From: Henricia sp. BOLD:AAB3569
Taxonomy: Eukaryota > Echinodermata > Asteroidea > Spinulosida > Echinasteridae
Direction of reading: 5' to 3'
Assembly (NCBI GenBank): GCA_037783545.1
Contig: JBBELK010000970.1
Span: forward strand, 1-64,000
DNA: 64,000 nucleotides
This document shows, one piece after another, positions 35,525 through 48,209 of the stretch. Under the pieces are notes generated by a model that was not told where the DNA came from, did not search any database, and saw only the letters and a program-made list of their open reading frames with translations. The position numbers were made by a program, and so were the translations under genes. How positions within the stretch are numbered: position 1 is the stretch's first letter; each line of letters opens with the position of its first letter.

Positions 35525-38500
35525 TCAGAGTTTAGGGAAAACTGGGTTGGGGCTTCCTGACTGCTCCCGCAACCCGTGGCTGTCTGTACACTCCTCTTTG
35601 GTGTACTCCTGACTCGTGCGCATGCTCAGTCCTTCGGACTGTCGTTGACACTGCCCAGTTTGGGACGGGAATTTGGTCAAAGTGTGGTCCAAACGTCGGC
35701 AAATTTGGAGGTCGAAAAATTTTCCGACGAACTTCAAATTTTGCATGCTCCAAGCAATCTATATTGCGCACTTGTCCTAAACAAATGACAGACTTTCGCC
35801 GGGAAATGGCAGAGAAATTTCAGAGTTTAGGGAAAAACTGGGTTGGGGCTTCCTAACTGCTCCCGCAACCCGTGGCTGTCTGTACACTCCTCTTTGGTGT
35901 ACTCCTGACTCGTGCGCATGCTCAGTCCTTCGGACTGTCGTTGACACTGCCCAGTTTGGGACGGGAATTTGGTCAAAGTGTGGTCCAAACGTCGGCAAAT
36001 TTGGAGGTCGAAACATTTTCCGACGAACTTCAAATTTTGCATGCTCCAAGCAATCTATATTGCGCACTTGTCCTAAACAAATGACAGACTTTCGCCGGGA
36101 AATGGCAGAGAAATTTCAGAGTTTAGGGAAAACTGGGTTGGGGCTTCCTGACTGCTCCCGCAACCCGTGGCTGTCTGTAAACTCCTCTTTGGTGTACTCC
36201 TGACTCGTGCGCATGCTCAGTCCTTCGGACTGTCGTTGACACTGCCCAGTTTGGGACGGGAATTTGGTCAAAGTGTGGTCCAAACGTCGGCAAATTTGGA
36301 GGTCGAAAAATTTTCAGACGAACTTCAAATTGTGCATGCTCCAAGCAATCTATATTGCGCACTTGTCCTAAAAAATGACAGACTTTCGCCGGGAAATGGC
36401 AGAGAAATTTCAGAGTTTAGGGAAAACTGGGTTGGGGCTTCCTGACTGCTCCCGCAACCCGTGGCTGTCTGTACACTCCTCTTTGGTGTACTCCTGACTC
36501 GTGCGCATGCTCAGTCCTTCGGACTGTCGTTGACACTGCCCAGTTTGGGACGGGAATTTGGTCAAAGTGTGGTCCAAACGTCGGCAAATTTGGAGGTCGA
36601 AAAATTTTCCGACGAACTTCAAATTTTGCATGCTCCAAGCAATCTATATTGCGCACTTGTCCTAAACAAATGACAGACTTTCGCCGGGAAATGGCAGAGA
36701 AATTTCAGAGTTTAGGGAAAAACTGGGTTGGGGCTTCCTGACTGCTCCCGCAACCCGTGGCTGTCTGTACACTCCTCTTTGGTGTACTCCTGACTCGTGC
36801 GCATGCTCAGTCCTTCGGACTGTCGTTGACACTGCCCAGTTTGGGACGGGAATTTGGTCAAAGTGTGGTCCAAACGTCGGCAAATTTGGAGGTCGAAAAA
36901 TTTTTCGACGAACTTCAAATTTTGCATGCTCCAAGCAATCTATATTGCGCACTTGTCCTAAACAAATGACAGACTTTCGCCGGGAAATGGCAGAGAAATT
37001 TCAGAGTTTAGGGAAAACTGGGTTGGGGCTTCCTGACTGCTCCCGCAACCCGTGGCTGTCTGTACACTCCTCTTTGGTGTACTCCTGACTCGTGCGCATG
37101 CTCAGTCCTTCGGACTGTCGTTGACACTGCCCAGTTTGGGACGGGAATTTGGTCAAAGTGTGGTCCAAACGTCGGCAAATTTGGAGGTCGAAAAATTTTC
37201 CGACGAACTTAAAATTGTGCATGCTCCAAGCAATCTATATTGCGCACTTGTCCTAACAAAATGACAGACTTTCGCCGGGAAATGCCAGAGAAATTTCAGA
37301 GTTTAGGGACAACTGGGTTGGGGCTTCCTGACTGCTCCCGCAACCCGTGGCTGTCTGTACACTCCTCTTTGGTGTACTCCTGACTCGTGCGCATGCTCAG
37401 TCCTTCGGACTGTCGTTGACACTGCCCAGTTTGGGACGGGAATTTTGTCAAAGTGTGGTCCAAACGTCGGCAAATTTGGAGGTCGAAACATTTTCCGACG
37501 AACTTCAAATTTTGCATGCTCCAAGCAATCTATATTGCGCACTTGTCCTAAAAAAATGACAGACTTTCGCCGGGAAATGGCAGAGAAATTTCAGAGTTTA
37601 GGGAAAACTGGGTTGGGGCTTCCTGACTGCTCCCGCAACCCGTGGCTGTCTGTACACTCCTCTTTGGTGTACTCCTGACTCGTGCGCATGCTCAGTCCTT
37701 CGGACTGTCGTTGACACTGCCCAGTTTGGGACGGGAATTTGGTCAAAGTGTGGTCCAAACGTCGGCAAATTTGGAGGTCGAAAAATTTTCAGACGAACTT
37801 CAAATTGTGCATGCTCCAAGCAATCTATATTGCGCACTTGTCCTAAACAAATGACAGACTTTCGCCGGGAAATGGCAGAGAAATTTCAGAGTTTAGGGAA
37901 AACTGGGTTGGGGCTTCCTGACTGCTCCCGCAACCCGTGGCTGTCTGTACACTCCTCTTTGGTGTACTCCTGACTCGTGCGCATGCTCAGTCCTTCGGAC
38001 TGTCGTTGACACTGCCCAGTTTGGGACGGGAATTTGGTCAAAGTGTGGTCCAAACGTCGGCAAATTTGGAGGTCGAAAAATTTTCCGACGAACTTAAAAT
38101 TGTGCATGCTCCAAGCAATCTATATTGCGCACTTGTCCTAAAAAAATGACAGACTTTCGCCGGGAAATGCCAGAGAAATTTCAGAGTTTAGGGACAACTG
38201 GGTTGGGGCTTCCTGACTGCTCCCGCAACCCGTGGCTGTCTGTACACTCCTCTTTGGTGTACTCCTGACTCGTGCGCATGCTCAGTCCTTCGGACTGTCG
38301 TTGACACTGCCCAGTTTGGGACGGGAATTTTGTCAAAGTGTGGTCCAAACGTCGGCAAATTTGGAGGTCGAAACATTTTCCGACGAACTTCAAATTTTGC
38401 ATGCTCCAAGCAATCTATATTGCGCACTTGTCCTAAAAAAATGACAGACTTTCGCCGGGAAATGGCAGAGAAATTTCAGAGTTTAGGGAAAACTGGGTTG

Positions 38501-39655
38501 GGGCTTCCTGACTGCTCCCGCAACCCGTGGCTGTCTGTACACTCCTCTTTGGTGTACTCCTGACTCGTGCGCATGCTCAGTCCTTCGGACTGTCGTTGAC
38601 ACTGCCCAGTTTGGGACGGGAATTTGGTCAAAGTGTGGTCCAAACGTCGGCAAATTTGGAGGTCGAAAAATTTTCCGACGAACTTCAAATTTTGCATGCT
38701 CCAAGCAATCTATATTGCGCACTTGTCCTAAACAAATGACAGACTTTCGCCGGGAAATGGCAGAGAAATTTCAGAGTTTAGGGAAAAACTGGGTTGGGGC
38801 TTCCTAACTGCTCCCGCAACCCGTGGCTGTCTGTACACTCCTCTTTGGTGTACTCCTGACTCGTGCGCATGCTCAGTCCTTCGGACTGTCGTTGACACTG
38901 CCCAGTTTGGGACGGGAATTTGGTCAAAGTGTGGTCCAAACGTCGGCAAATTTGGAGGTCGAAACATTTTCCGACGAACTTCAAATTTTGCATGCTCCAA
39001 GCAATCTATATTGCGCACTTGTCCTAAACAAATGACAGACTTTCGCCGGGAAATGGCAGAGAAATTTCAGAGTTTAGGGAAAACTGGGTTGGGGCTTCCT
39101 GACTGCTCCCGCAACCCGTGGCTGTCTGTAAACTCCTCTTTGGTGTACTCCTGACTCGTGCGCATGCTCAGTCCTTCGGACTGTCGTTGACACTGCCCAG
39201 TTTGGGACGGGAATTTGGTCAAAGTGTGGTCCAAACGTCGGCAAATTTGGAGGTCGAAAAATTTTCAGACGAACTTCAAATTGTGCATGCTCCAAGCAAT
39301 CTATATTGCGCACTTGTCCTAAAAAATGACAGACTTTCGCCGGGAAATGGCAGAGAAATTTCAGAGTTTAGGGAAAACTGGGTTGGGGCTTCCTGACTGC
39401 TCCCGCAACCCGTGGCTGTCTGTACACTCCTCTTTGGTGTACTCCTGACTCGTGCGCATGCTCAGTCCTTCGGACTGTCGTTGACACTGCCCAGTTTGGG
39501 ACGGGAATTTGGTCAAAGTGTGGTCCAAACGTCGGCAAATTTGGAGGTCGAAAAATTTTTCGACGAACTTCAAATTTTGCATGCTCCAAGCAATCTATAT
39601 TGCGCACTTGTCCTAAACAAATGACAGACTTTCGCCGGGAAATGGCAGAGAAATT
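35525..39655. repeat. Ten-monomer offset duplication (2951 bp) in family B
   Basis: Units 35525, 35820 and 36116 match 38476, 38771 and 39067 at an offset of 2951. Marks are GGGAAAAACTGG with TTCCTAACTGC, CTGTCTGTAAACTCC, TTTTCAGACGAAC, and a shortened CCTAAAAAATGACAG. The TTTTTCGACG unit at 36900 recurs near 39555 after loss of one monomer. Confidence 0.7.
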
Positions 39656-41860
39656 TCAGAGTTTAGGGAAAACTGGGTTGGGGCTTCCTGACTGCTCCCG
39701 CAACCCGTGGCTGTCTGTACACTCCTCTTTGGTGTACTCCTGACTCGTGCGCATGCTCAGTCCTTCGGACTGTCGTTGACACTGCCCAGTTTGGGACGGG
39801 AATTTGGTCAAAGTGTGGTCCAAACGTCGGCAAATTTGGAGGTCGAAAAATTTTCCGACGAACTTAAAATTGTGCATGCTCCAAGCAATCTATATTGCGC
39901 ACTTGTCCTAAAAAAATGACAGACTTTCGCCGGGAAATGCCAGAGAAATTTCAGAGTTTAGGGACAACTGGGTTGGGGCTTCCTGACTGCTCCCGCAACC
40001 CGTGGCTGTCTGTACACTCCTCTTTGGTGTACTCCTGACTCGTGCGCATGCTCAGTCCTTCGGACTGTCGTTGACACTGCCCAGTTTGGGACGGGAATTT
40101 TGTCAAAGTGTGGTCCAAACGTCGGCAAATTTGGAGGTCGAAACATTTTCCGACGAACTTCAAATTTTGCATGCTCCAAGCAATCTATATTGCGCACTTG
40201 TCCTAAAAAAATGACAGACTTTCGCCGGGAAATGGCAGAGAAATTTCAGAGTTTAGGGAAAACTGGGTTGGGGCTTCCTGACTGCTCCCGCAACCCGTGG
40301 CTGTCTGTACACTCCTCTTTGGTGTACTCCTGACTCGTGCGCATGCTCAGTCCTTCGGACTGTCGTTGACACTGCCCAGTTTGGGACGGGAATTTGGTCA
40401 AAGTGTGGTCCAAACGTCGGCAAATTTGGAGGTCGAAAAATTTTCAGACGAACTTCAAATTGTGCATGCTCCAAGCAATCTATATTGCGCACTTGTCCTA
40501 AACAAATGACAGACTTTCGCCGGGAAATGGCAGAGAAATTTCAGAGTTTAGGGAAAACTGGGTTGGGGCTTCCTGACTGCTCCCGCAACCCGTGGCTGTC
40601 TGTACACTCCTCTTTGGTGTACTCCTGACTCGTGCGCATGCTCAGTCCTTCGGACTGTCGTTGACACTGCCCAGTTTGGGACGGGAATTTGGTCAAAGTG
40701 TGGTCCAAACGTCGGCAAATTTGGAGGTCGAAAAATTTTCCGACGAACTTAAAATTGTGCATGCTCCAAGCAATCTATATTGCGCACTTGTCCTAAAAAA
40801 ATGACAGACTTTCGCCGGGAAATGCCAGAGAAATTTCAGAGTTTAGGGACAACTGGGTTGGGGCTTCCTGACTGCTCCCGCAACCCGTGGCTGTCTGTAC
40901 ACTCCTCTTTGGTGTACTCCTGACTCGTGCGCATGCTCAGTCCTTCGGACTGTCGTTGACACTGCCCAGTTTGGGACGGGAATTTTGTCAAAGTGTGGTC
41001 CAAACGTCGGCAAATTTGGAGGTCGAAACATTTTCCGACGAACTTCAAATTTTGCATGCTCCAAGCAATCTATATTGCGCACTTGTCCTAAAAAAATGAC
41101 AGACTTTCGCCGGGAAATGGCAGAGAAATTTCAGAGTTTAGGGAAAACTGGGTTGGGGCTTCCTGACTGCTCCCGCAACCCGTGGCTGTCTGTACACTCC
41201 TCTTTGGTGTACTCCTGACTCGTGCGCATGCTCAGTCCTTCGGACTGTCGTTGACACTGCCCAGTTTGGGACGGGAATTTGGTCAAAGTGTGGTCCAAAC
41301 GTCGGCAAATTTGGAGGTCGAAAAATTTTCAGACGAACTTCAAATTGTGCATGCTCCAAGCAATCTTTATTGCGCACTTGTCCTAAACAAATGACAGACT
41401 TTCGCCGGGAAATGGCAGAGAAATTTCAGAGTTTAGGGAAAAACTGGGTTGGGGCTTCCTGACTGCTCCCGCAACCCGTGGCTGTCTGTACACTCCTCTT
41501 TGGTGTACTCCTGACTCGTGCGCATGCTCAGTCCTTCGGACTGTCGTTGACACTGCCCAGTTTGGGACGGGAATTTGGTCAAAGTGTGGTCCAAACGTCG
41601 GCAAATTTGGAGGTCGAAAAATTTTCCGACGAACTTCAAATTTTGCATGCTCCAAGCAATCTATATTGCGCACTTGTCCTAAACAAATGGCAGACTTTCG
41701 CCGGGAAATGGCAGAGAAATTTCAGAGTTTAGGGAAAACTGGGTTGGGGCTTCCTGACTGCTCCCGCAACCCGTGGCTGTCTGTACACTCCTCTTTGGTG
41801 TACTCCTGACTCGTGCGCATGCTCAGTCCTTCGGACTGTCGTTGACACTGCCCAGTTTGG
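37265..41860. repeat. Family B region built on three-monomer (885 bp) repeats
   Basis: A marked unit with AAATGCCAGAG and TTTAGGGACAACTGG recurs near 37283, 38168, 39938 and 40823, with steps of 885, 1770 and 885, and again near 42004 after 1181. Each is preceded by a unit with GAACTTAAAATTGTGC (ATTATGC near 41930 in the last). The first four carry GGGAATTTTGTC downstream and are followed by ordinary or TCAGACGAAC units; the fifth has GGGAATTTGGTC. Confidence 0.8.
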
Positions 41861-43336
41861 GACGGGAATTTGGTCAAAGTGTGGTCCAAACGTCGGCAAA
41901 TTTGGAGGTCGAAAAATTTTCCGACGAACTTAAAATTATGCATGCTCCAAGCAATCTATATTGCGCACTTGTCCTAAAAAAATGACAGACTTTCGCCGGG
42001 AAATGCCAGAGAAATTTCAGAGTTTAGGGACAACTGGGTTGGGGCTTCCTGACTGCTCCCGCAACCCGTGGCTGTCTGTACACTCCTCTTTGGTGTACTC
42101 CTGACTCGTGCGCATGCTCAGTCCTTCGGACTGTCGTTGACACTGCCCAGTTTGGGACGGGAATTTGGTCAAAGTGTGGTCCAAACGTCGGCAAATTTGG
42201 AGGTCGAAACATTTTCCGACGAACTTCAAATTTTGCATGCTCCAAGCAATCTATATTGCGCACTTGTCCTAAAAAAATGACAGACTTTCGCCGGGAAATG
42301 GCAGAGAAATTTCAGAGTTTAGGGAAAACTGGGTTGGGGCTTCCTGACTGCTCCCGCAACCCGTGGCTGTCTGTACACTCCTCTTTGGTGTACTCCTGAC
42401 TCGTGCGCATGCTCAGTCCTTCGGACTGTCGTTGACACTGCCCAGTTTGGGACGGGAATTTGGTCAAAGTGTGGTCCAAACGTCGGCAAATTTGGAGGTC
42501 GAAAAATTTTCCGACGAACTTCAAATTTTGCATGCTCCAAGCAATCTATATTGCGCACTTGTCCTAAACAAATGACAGACTTTCGCCGGGAAATGGCAGA
42601 GAAATTTCAGAGTTTAGGGAAAACTGGGTTGGGGCTTCCTGACTGCTCCCGCAACCCGTGGCTGTCTGTACACTCCTCTTTGGTGTACTCCTGACTCGTG
42701 CGCATGCTCAGTCCTTCGGACTGTCGTTGACACTGCCCAGTTTGGGACGGGAATTTGGTCAAAGTGTGGTCCAAACGTCGGCAAATTTGGAGGTCGAAAA
42801 ATTTTCCGACGAACTTCAAATTTGGCATGCTCCAAGCAATCTATATTGCGCACTTGTCCTAAAAAAATGACAGACTTTCGCCGGGAAATGGCAGAGAAAT
42901 TTCAGAGTTTAGGGAAAACTGGGTTGGGGCTTCCTGACTGCTCCCGCAACCCGTGGCTGTCTGTACACTCCTCTTTGGTGTACTCCTGACTCGTGCGCAT
43001 GCTCAGTCCTTCGGACTGTCGTTGACACTGCCCAGTTTGGGACGGGAATTTGGTCAAAGTGTGGTCCAAACTTCGGCAAATTTGGAGGTCGAAAAATTTT
43101 CCGACGAACTTCAAATTTTGCATGCTCCAAGCAATCTATATTGCGCACTTGTCCTAAAAAAATGACAGACTTTCGCCGGGAAATGGCAGAGAAATTTCAG
43201 AGTTTAGGGAAAACTGGGTTGGGGCTTCCTGACTGCTCCCGCAACCCGTGGCTGTCTGTACACTCCTCTTTGGTGTACTCCTGACTCGTGCGCATGCTCA
43301 GTCCTTCGGACTGTCGTTGACACTGCCCAGTTTGGG

Positions 43337-46300
43337 ATGGGCATTTGGTCAAAGTGTGGTCCAAACGTCGGCAAATTTGGAGGTCGAAACATTTTCCGAC
43401 GAACTTCAAATTTTGCATGCTCCAAGCAATCTATATTGCGCACTTGTCCTAAACAAATGACAGACTTTCGCCTGGAAATGGCAGAGAAATTTCAGAGTTT
43501 AGGGAAAACTGGGTTGGGGCTTCCTGACTGCTCCCGCAACCCGTGGCTGTCTGTACACTCCTCTTTGGTGTACTCCTGACTTGTGCGCATGCTCAGTCCT
43601 TCGGACTGTCGTTGACACTGCCCAGTTTGGGACGGGAATTTGGTCAAAGTGTGGTCCAAACGTCGGCAAATTTGGAGGTCGAAAAATTTTCCGACGAACT
43701 TCAAATTTGGCATGCTCCAAGCAATCTATATTGCGCACTTGTCCTAAAAAAATGACAGACTTTCGCCGGAAATGGCAGAGAAATTTCAGAGTTTAGGGAA
43801 AACTGGGTTGGGGCTTCCTGACTGCTCCCGCAACCCGTGGCTGTCTGTACACTCCTCTTTGGTGTACTCCTGACTCGTGCGCATGCTCAGTCCTTCGGAC
43901 TGTCGTTGACACTGCCCAGTTTGGGACGGGAATTTGGTCAAAGTGTGGTCCAAACGTCGGCAAATTTGGAGGTCGAAACATTTTCCGACGAACTTCAAAT
44001 TTTGCATGCTCCAAGCAATCTATATTGCGCACTTGTCCTAAACAAATGACAGACTTTCGCCGGGAAATGGCAGAGAAATTTCAGAGTTTAGGGAAAACTG
44101 GGTTGGGGCTTCCTGACTGCTCCCGCAACCCGTGGCTGTCTGTACACTCCTCTTTGGTGTACTCCTGACTCGTGCACATGCTCAGTCCTTCGGACTGTCG
44201 TTGACACTGCCCAGTTTGGGATGGGAATTTGGTCAAAGTGTGGTCCAAACGTCGGCAAATTTGGAGGTCGAAAAATTTTCCGACGAACTTCAAATTTTGC
44301 ATTCTCCAAGTAATCTATATTGCGCACTTGTCCTAAAAAAATGACAGACTTTCGCCGGGAAATGGCAGAGAAATTTCAGAGTTTAGGGAAAACTGGGTTG
44401 GGGCTTCCTGACTGCTCCCGCAACCCGTGGCTGTCTGTACACTCCTCTTTGGTGTACTCCTGACTCGTGCGCATGCTCAGTCCTTCGGACTGTCGTTGAC
44501 ACTGCCCAGTTTGGGACGGGAATTTGGTCAAAGTGTGGTCCAAACGTCGGCAAATTTGGAGGTCGAAACATTTTCCGACGAACTTCAAATTTTGCATGCT
44601 CCAAGCAATCTATATTGCGCACTTGTCCTAAACAAATGACAGACTTTCGCCGGGAAATGGCAGAGAAATTTGAGAGTTTAGGGAAAACTGGGTTGGGGCT
44701 TCCTGACTGCTCCCGCAACCCGTGGCTGTCTGTACACTCCTCTTTGGTGTACTCCTGACTCGTGCGCATGCTCAGTCCTTCGGACTGTCGTTGACACTGC
44801 CCAGTTTGGGACGGGAATTTGGTCAAAGTGTGGTCCAAACGTCGGCAAATTTGGAGGTCGAAACATTTTCCGACGAACTTCAAATTTTGCATGCTCCAAG
44901 CAATCTATATTGCGCACTTGTCCTAAACAAATGACAGACTTTCGCCGGGAAATGGCAGAGAAATTTCAGAGTTTAGGGAAAACTGGGTTGGGGCTTCCTG
45001 ACTGCTCCCGCAACCCGTGGCTGTCTGTACACTCCTCTTTGGTGTACTCCTGACTCGTGCGCATGCTCAGTCCTTCGGACTGTCGTTGACACTGCCCAGT
45101 TTGGGACGGGAATTTGGTCAAAGTGTGGTCCAAACGTCGGCAAATTTGGAGGTCGAAAAATTTTCCGACGAACTTCAAATTTGGCATGCTCCAAGCAATC
45201 TATATTGCGCACTTGTCCTAAAAAAATGACAGACTTTCGCCGGGAAATGGCAGAGAAATTTCAGAGTTTAGGGAAAACTGGGTTGGGGCTTCCTGACTGC
45301 TCCCGCAACCCGTGGCTGTCTGTACACTCCTCTTTGGTGTACTCCTGACTCGTGCGCATGCTCAGTCCTTCGGACTGTCGTTGACACTGCCCAGTTTGGG
45401 ACGGGAATTTGGTCAAAGTGTGGTCCAAACTTCGGCAAATTTGGAGGTCGAAAAAATTTCCGACGAACTTCAAATTTTGCATGCTCCAAGCAATCTATAT
45501 TGCGCACTTGTCCTAAAAAAATGACAGACTTTCGCCGGGAAATGGCAGAGAAATTTCAGAGTTTAGGGAAAACTGGGTTGGGGCTTCCTGACTGCTCCCG
45601 CAACCCGTGGCTGTCTGTACACTCCTCTTTGGTGTACTCCTGACTCGTGCGCATGCTCAGTCCTTCGGACTGTCGTTGACACTGCCCAGTTTGGGATGGG
45701 CATTTGGTCAAAGTGTGGTCCAAACGTCGGCAAATTTGGAGGTCGAAACATTTTCCGACGAACTTCAAATTTTGCATGCTCCAAGCAATCTATATTGCGC
45801 ACTTGTCCTAAACAAATGACAGACTTTCGCCTGGAAATGGCAGAGAAATTTCAGAGTTTAGGGAAAACTGGGTTGGGGCTTCCTGACTGCTCCCGCAACC
45901 CGTGGCTGTCTGTACACTCCTCTTTGGTGTACTCCTGACTTGTGCGCATGCTCAGTCCTTCGGACAGTCGTTGACACTGCCCAGTTTGGGACGGGAATTT
46001 GGTCAAAGTGTGGTCCAAACGTCGGCAAATTTGGAGGTCGAAAAATTTTCCGACGAACTTCAAATTTGGCATGCTCCAAGCAATCTATATTGCGCACTTG
46101 TCCTAAAAAAATGACAGACTTTCGCCGGAAATGGCAGAGAAATTTCAGAGTTTAGGGAAAACTGGGTTGGGGCTTCCTGACTGCTCCCGCAACCCGTGGC
46201 TGTCTGTACACTCCTCTTTGGTGTACTCCTGACTCGTGCGCATGCTCAGTCCTTCGGACTGTCGTTGACACTGCCCAGTTTGGGACGGGAATTTGGTCAA

Positions 46301-48209
46301 AGTGTGGTCCAAACGTCGGCAAATTTGGAGGTCGAAACATTTTCCGACGAACTTCAAATTTTGCATGCTCCAAGCAATCTATATTGCGCACTTGTCCTAA
46401 ACAAATGACAGACTTTCGCCGGGAAATGGCAGAGAAATTTCAGAGTTTAGGGAAAACTGGGTTGGGGCTTCCTGACTGCTCCCGCAACCCGTGGCTGTCT
46501 GTACACTCCTCTTTGGTGTACTCCTGACTCGTGCGCATGCTCAGTCCTTCGGACTGTCGTTGACACTGCCCAGTTTGGGATGGGAATTTGGTCAAAGTGT
46601 GGTCCAAACGTCGGCAAATTTGGAGGTCGAAAAATTTTCCGACGAACTTCAAATTTTGCATTCTCCAAGTAATCTATATTGCGCACTTGTCCTAAAAAAA
46701 TGACAGACTTTCGCCGGGAAATGGCAGAGAAATTTCAGAGTTTAGGGAAAACTGGGTTGGGGCTTCCTGACTGCTCCCGCAACCCGTGGCTGTCTGTACA
46801 CTCCTCTTTGGTGTACTCCTGACTCGTGCGCATGCTCAGTCCTTCGGACTGTCGTTGACACTGCCCAGTTTGGGACGGGAATTTGGTCAAAGTGTGGTCC
46901 AAACGTCGGCAAATTTGGAGGTCGAAACATTTTCCGACGAACTTCAAATTTTGCAAGCTCCAAGCAATCTATATTGCGCACTTGTCCTAAACAAATGACA
47001 GACTTTCGCCGGGAAATGGCAGAGAAATTTCAGAGTTTAGGGAAAACTGGGTTGGGGCTTCCTGACTGCTCCCGCAACCCGTGGCTGTCTGTACACTCCT
47101 CTTTGGTGTACTCCTGACTCGTGCGCATGCTCAGTCCTTCGGACTGTCGTTGACACTGCCCAGTTTGGGACGGGAATTTGGTCAAAGTGTGGTCCAAACG
47201 TCGGCAAATTTGGAGGTCGAAACATTTTCCGACGAACTTCAAATTTTGCATGCTCCAAGCAATCTATATTGCGCACTTGTCCTAAACAAATGACAGACTT
47301 TCGCCGGGAAATGGCAGAGAAATTTCAGAGTTTAGGGAAAACTGGGTTGGGGCTTCCTGACTGCTCCCGCAACCCGTGGCTGTCTGTACACTCCTCTTTG
47401 GTGTACTCCTGACTCGTGCGCATGCTCAGTCCTTCGGACTGTCGTTGACACTGCCCAGTTTGGGATGGGAATTTGGTCAAAGTGTGGTCCAAACGTCGGC
47501 AAATTTGGAGGTCGAAAAATTTTCCGACGAACTTCAAATTTTGCATGCTCCAAGCAATCTATATTGCGCACTTGTCCTAAAAAAATGACAGACTTTCGCC
47601 GGGAAATGGCAGAGAAATTTCAGAGTTTAGGGAAAACTGGGTTGGGGCTTCCTAACTGCTCCCGCAACCCGTGGCTGTCTGTACACTCCTCTTTGGTGTA
47701 CTCCTGACTCGTGCGCATGCTCAGTCCTTCGGACTGTCGTTGACACTGCCCAGTTTGGGACGGGAATTTGGTCAAAGTGTGGTCCAAACGTCGGCAAATT
47801 TGGAGGTCGAAACATTTTCCGACGAACTTCAAATTTGGCATGCTCCAAGCAATCTATATTGCGCACTTGTCCTAAACAAATGACAGACTTTCGCCGGGAA
47901 ATGGCAGAGAAATTTCAGAGTTTAGGGAAAACTGGGTTGGGGCTTCCTGACTGCTCCCGCAACCCGTGGCTGTCTGTACACTCCTCTTTGGTGTACTCCT
48001 GACTCGTGCGCATGCTCAGTCCTTCGGACTGTCGTTGACACTGCCCAGTTTGGGACGGGAATTTGGTCAAAGTGTGGTCCAAACGTCGGCAAATTTGGAG
48101 GTCGAAACATTTTCCGACGAACTTCAAATTTTGCATGCTCCAAGCAATCTATATTGCGCACTTGTCCTAAAAAATTGACAGACTTTCGCCGGGAAATGGC
48201 AGATAAATT
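43337..48209. repeat. Eight-monomer offset duplication (2359 bp) in family B
   Basis: GGGATGGGCATTTGG units at 43334 and 45693, CGCCTGGAAATGG units with CTGACTTGTGCG at about 43470 and 45829, and the one-base-short TTTCGCCGGAAATGG units at about 43761 and 46120 follow each other in the same order. TGCATTCTCCAAGTAATC appears in both copies near 44300 and 46660. Confidence 0.75.
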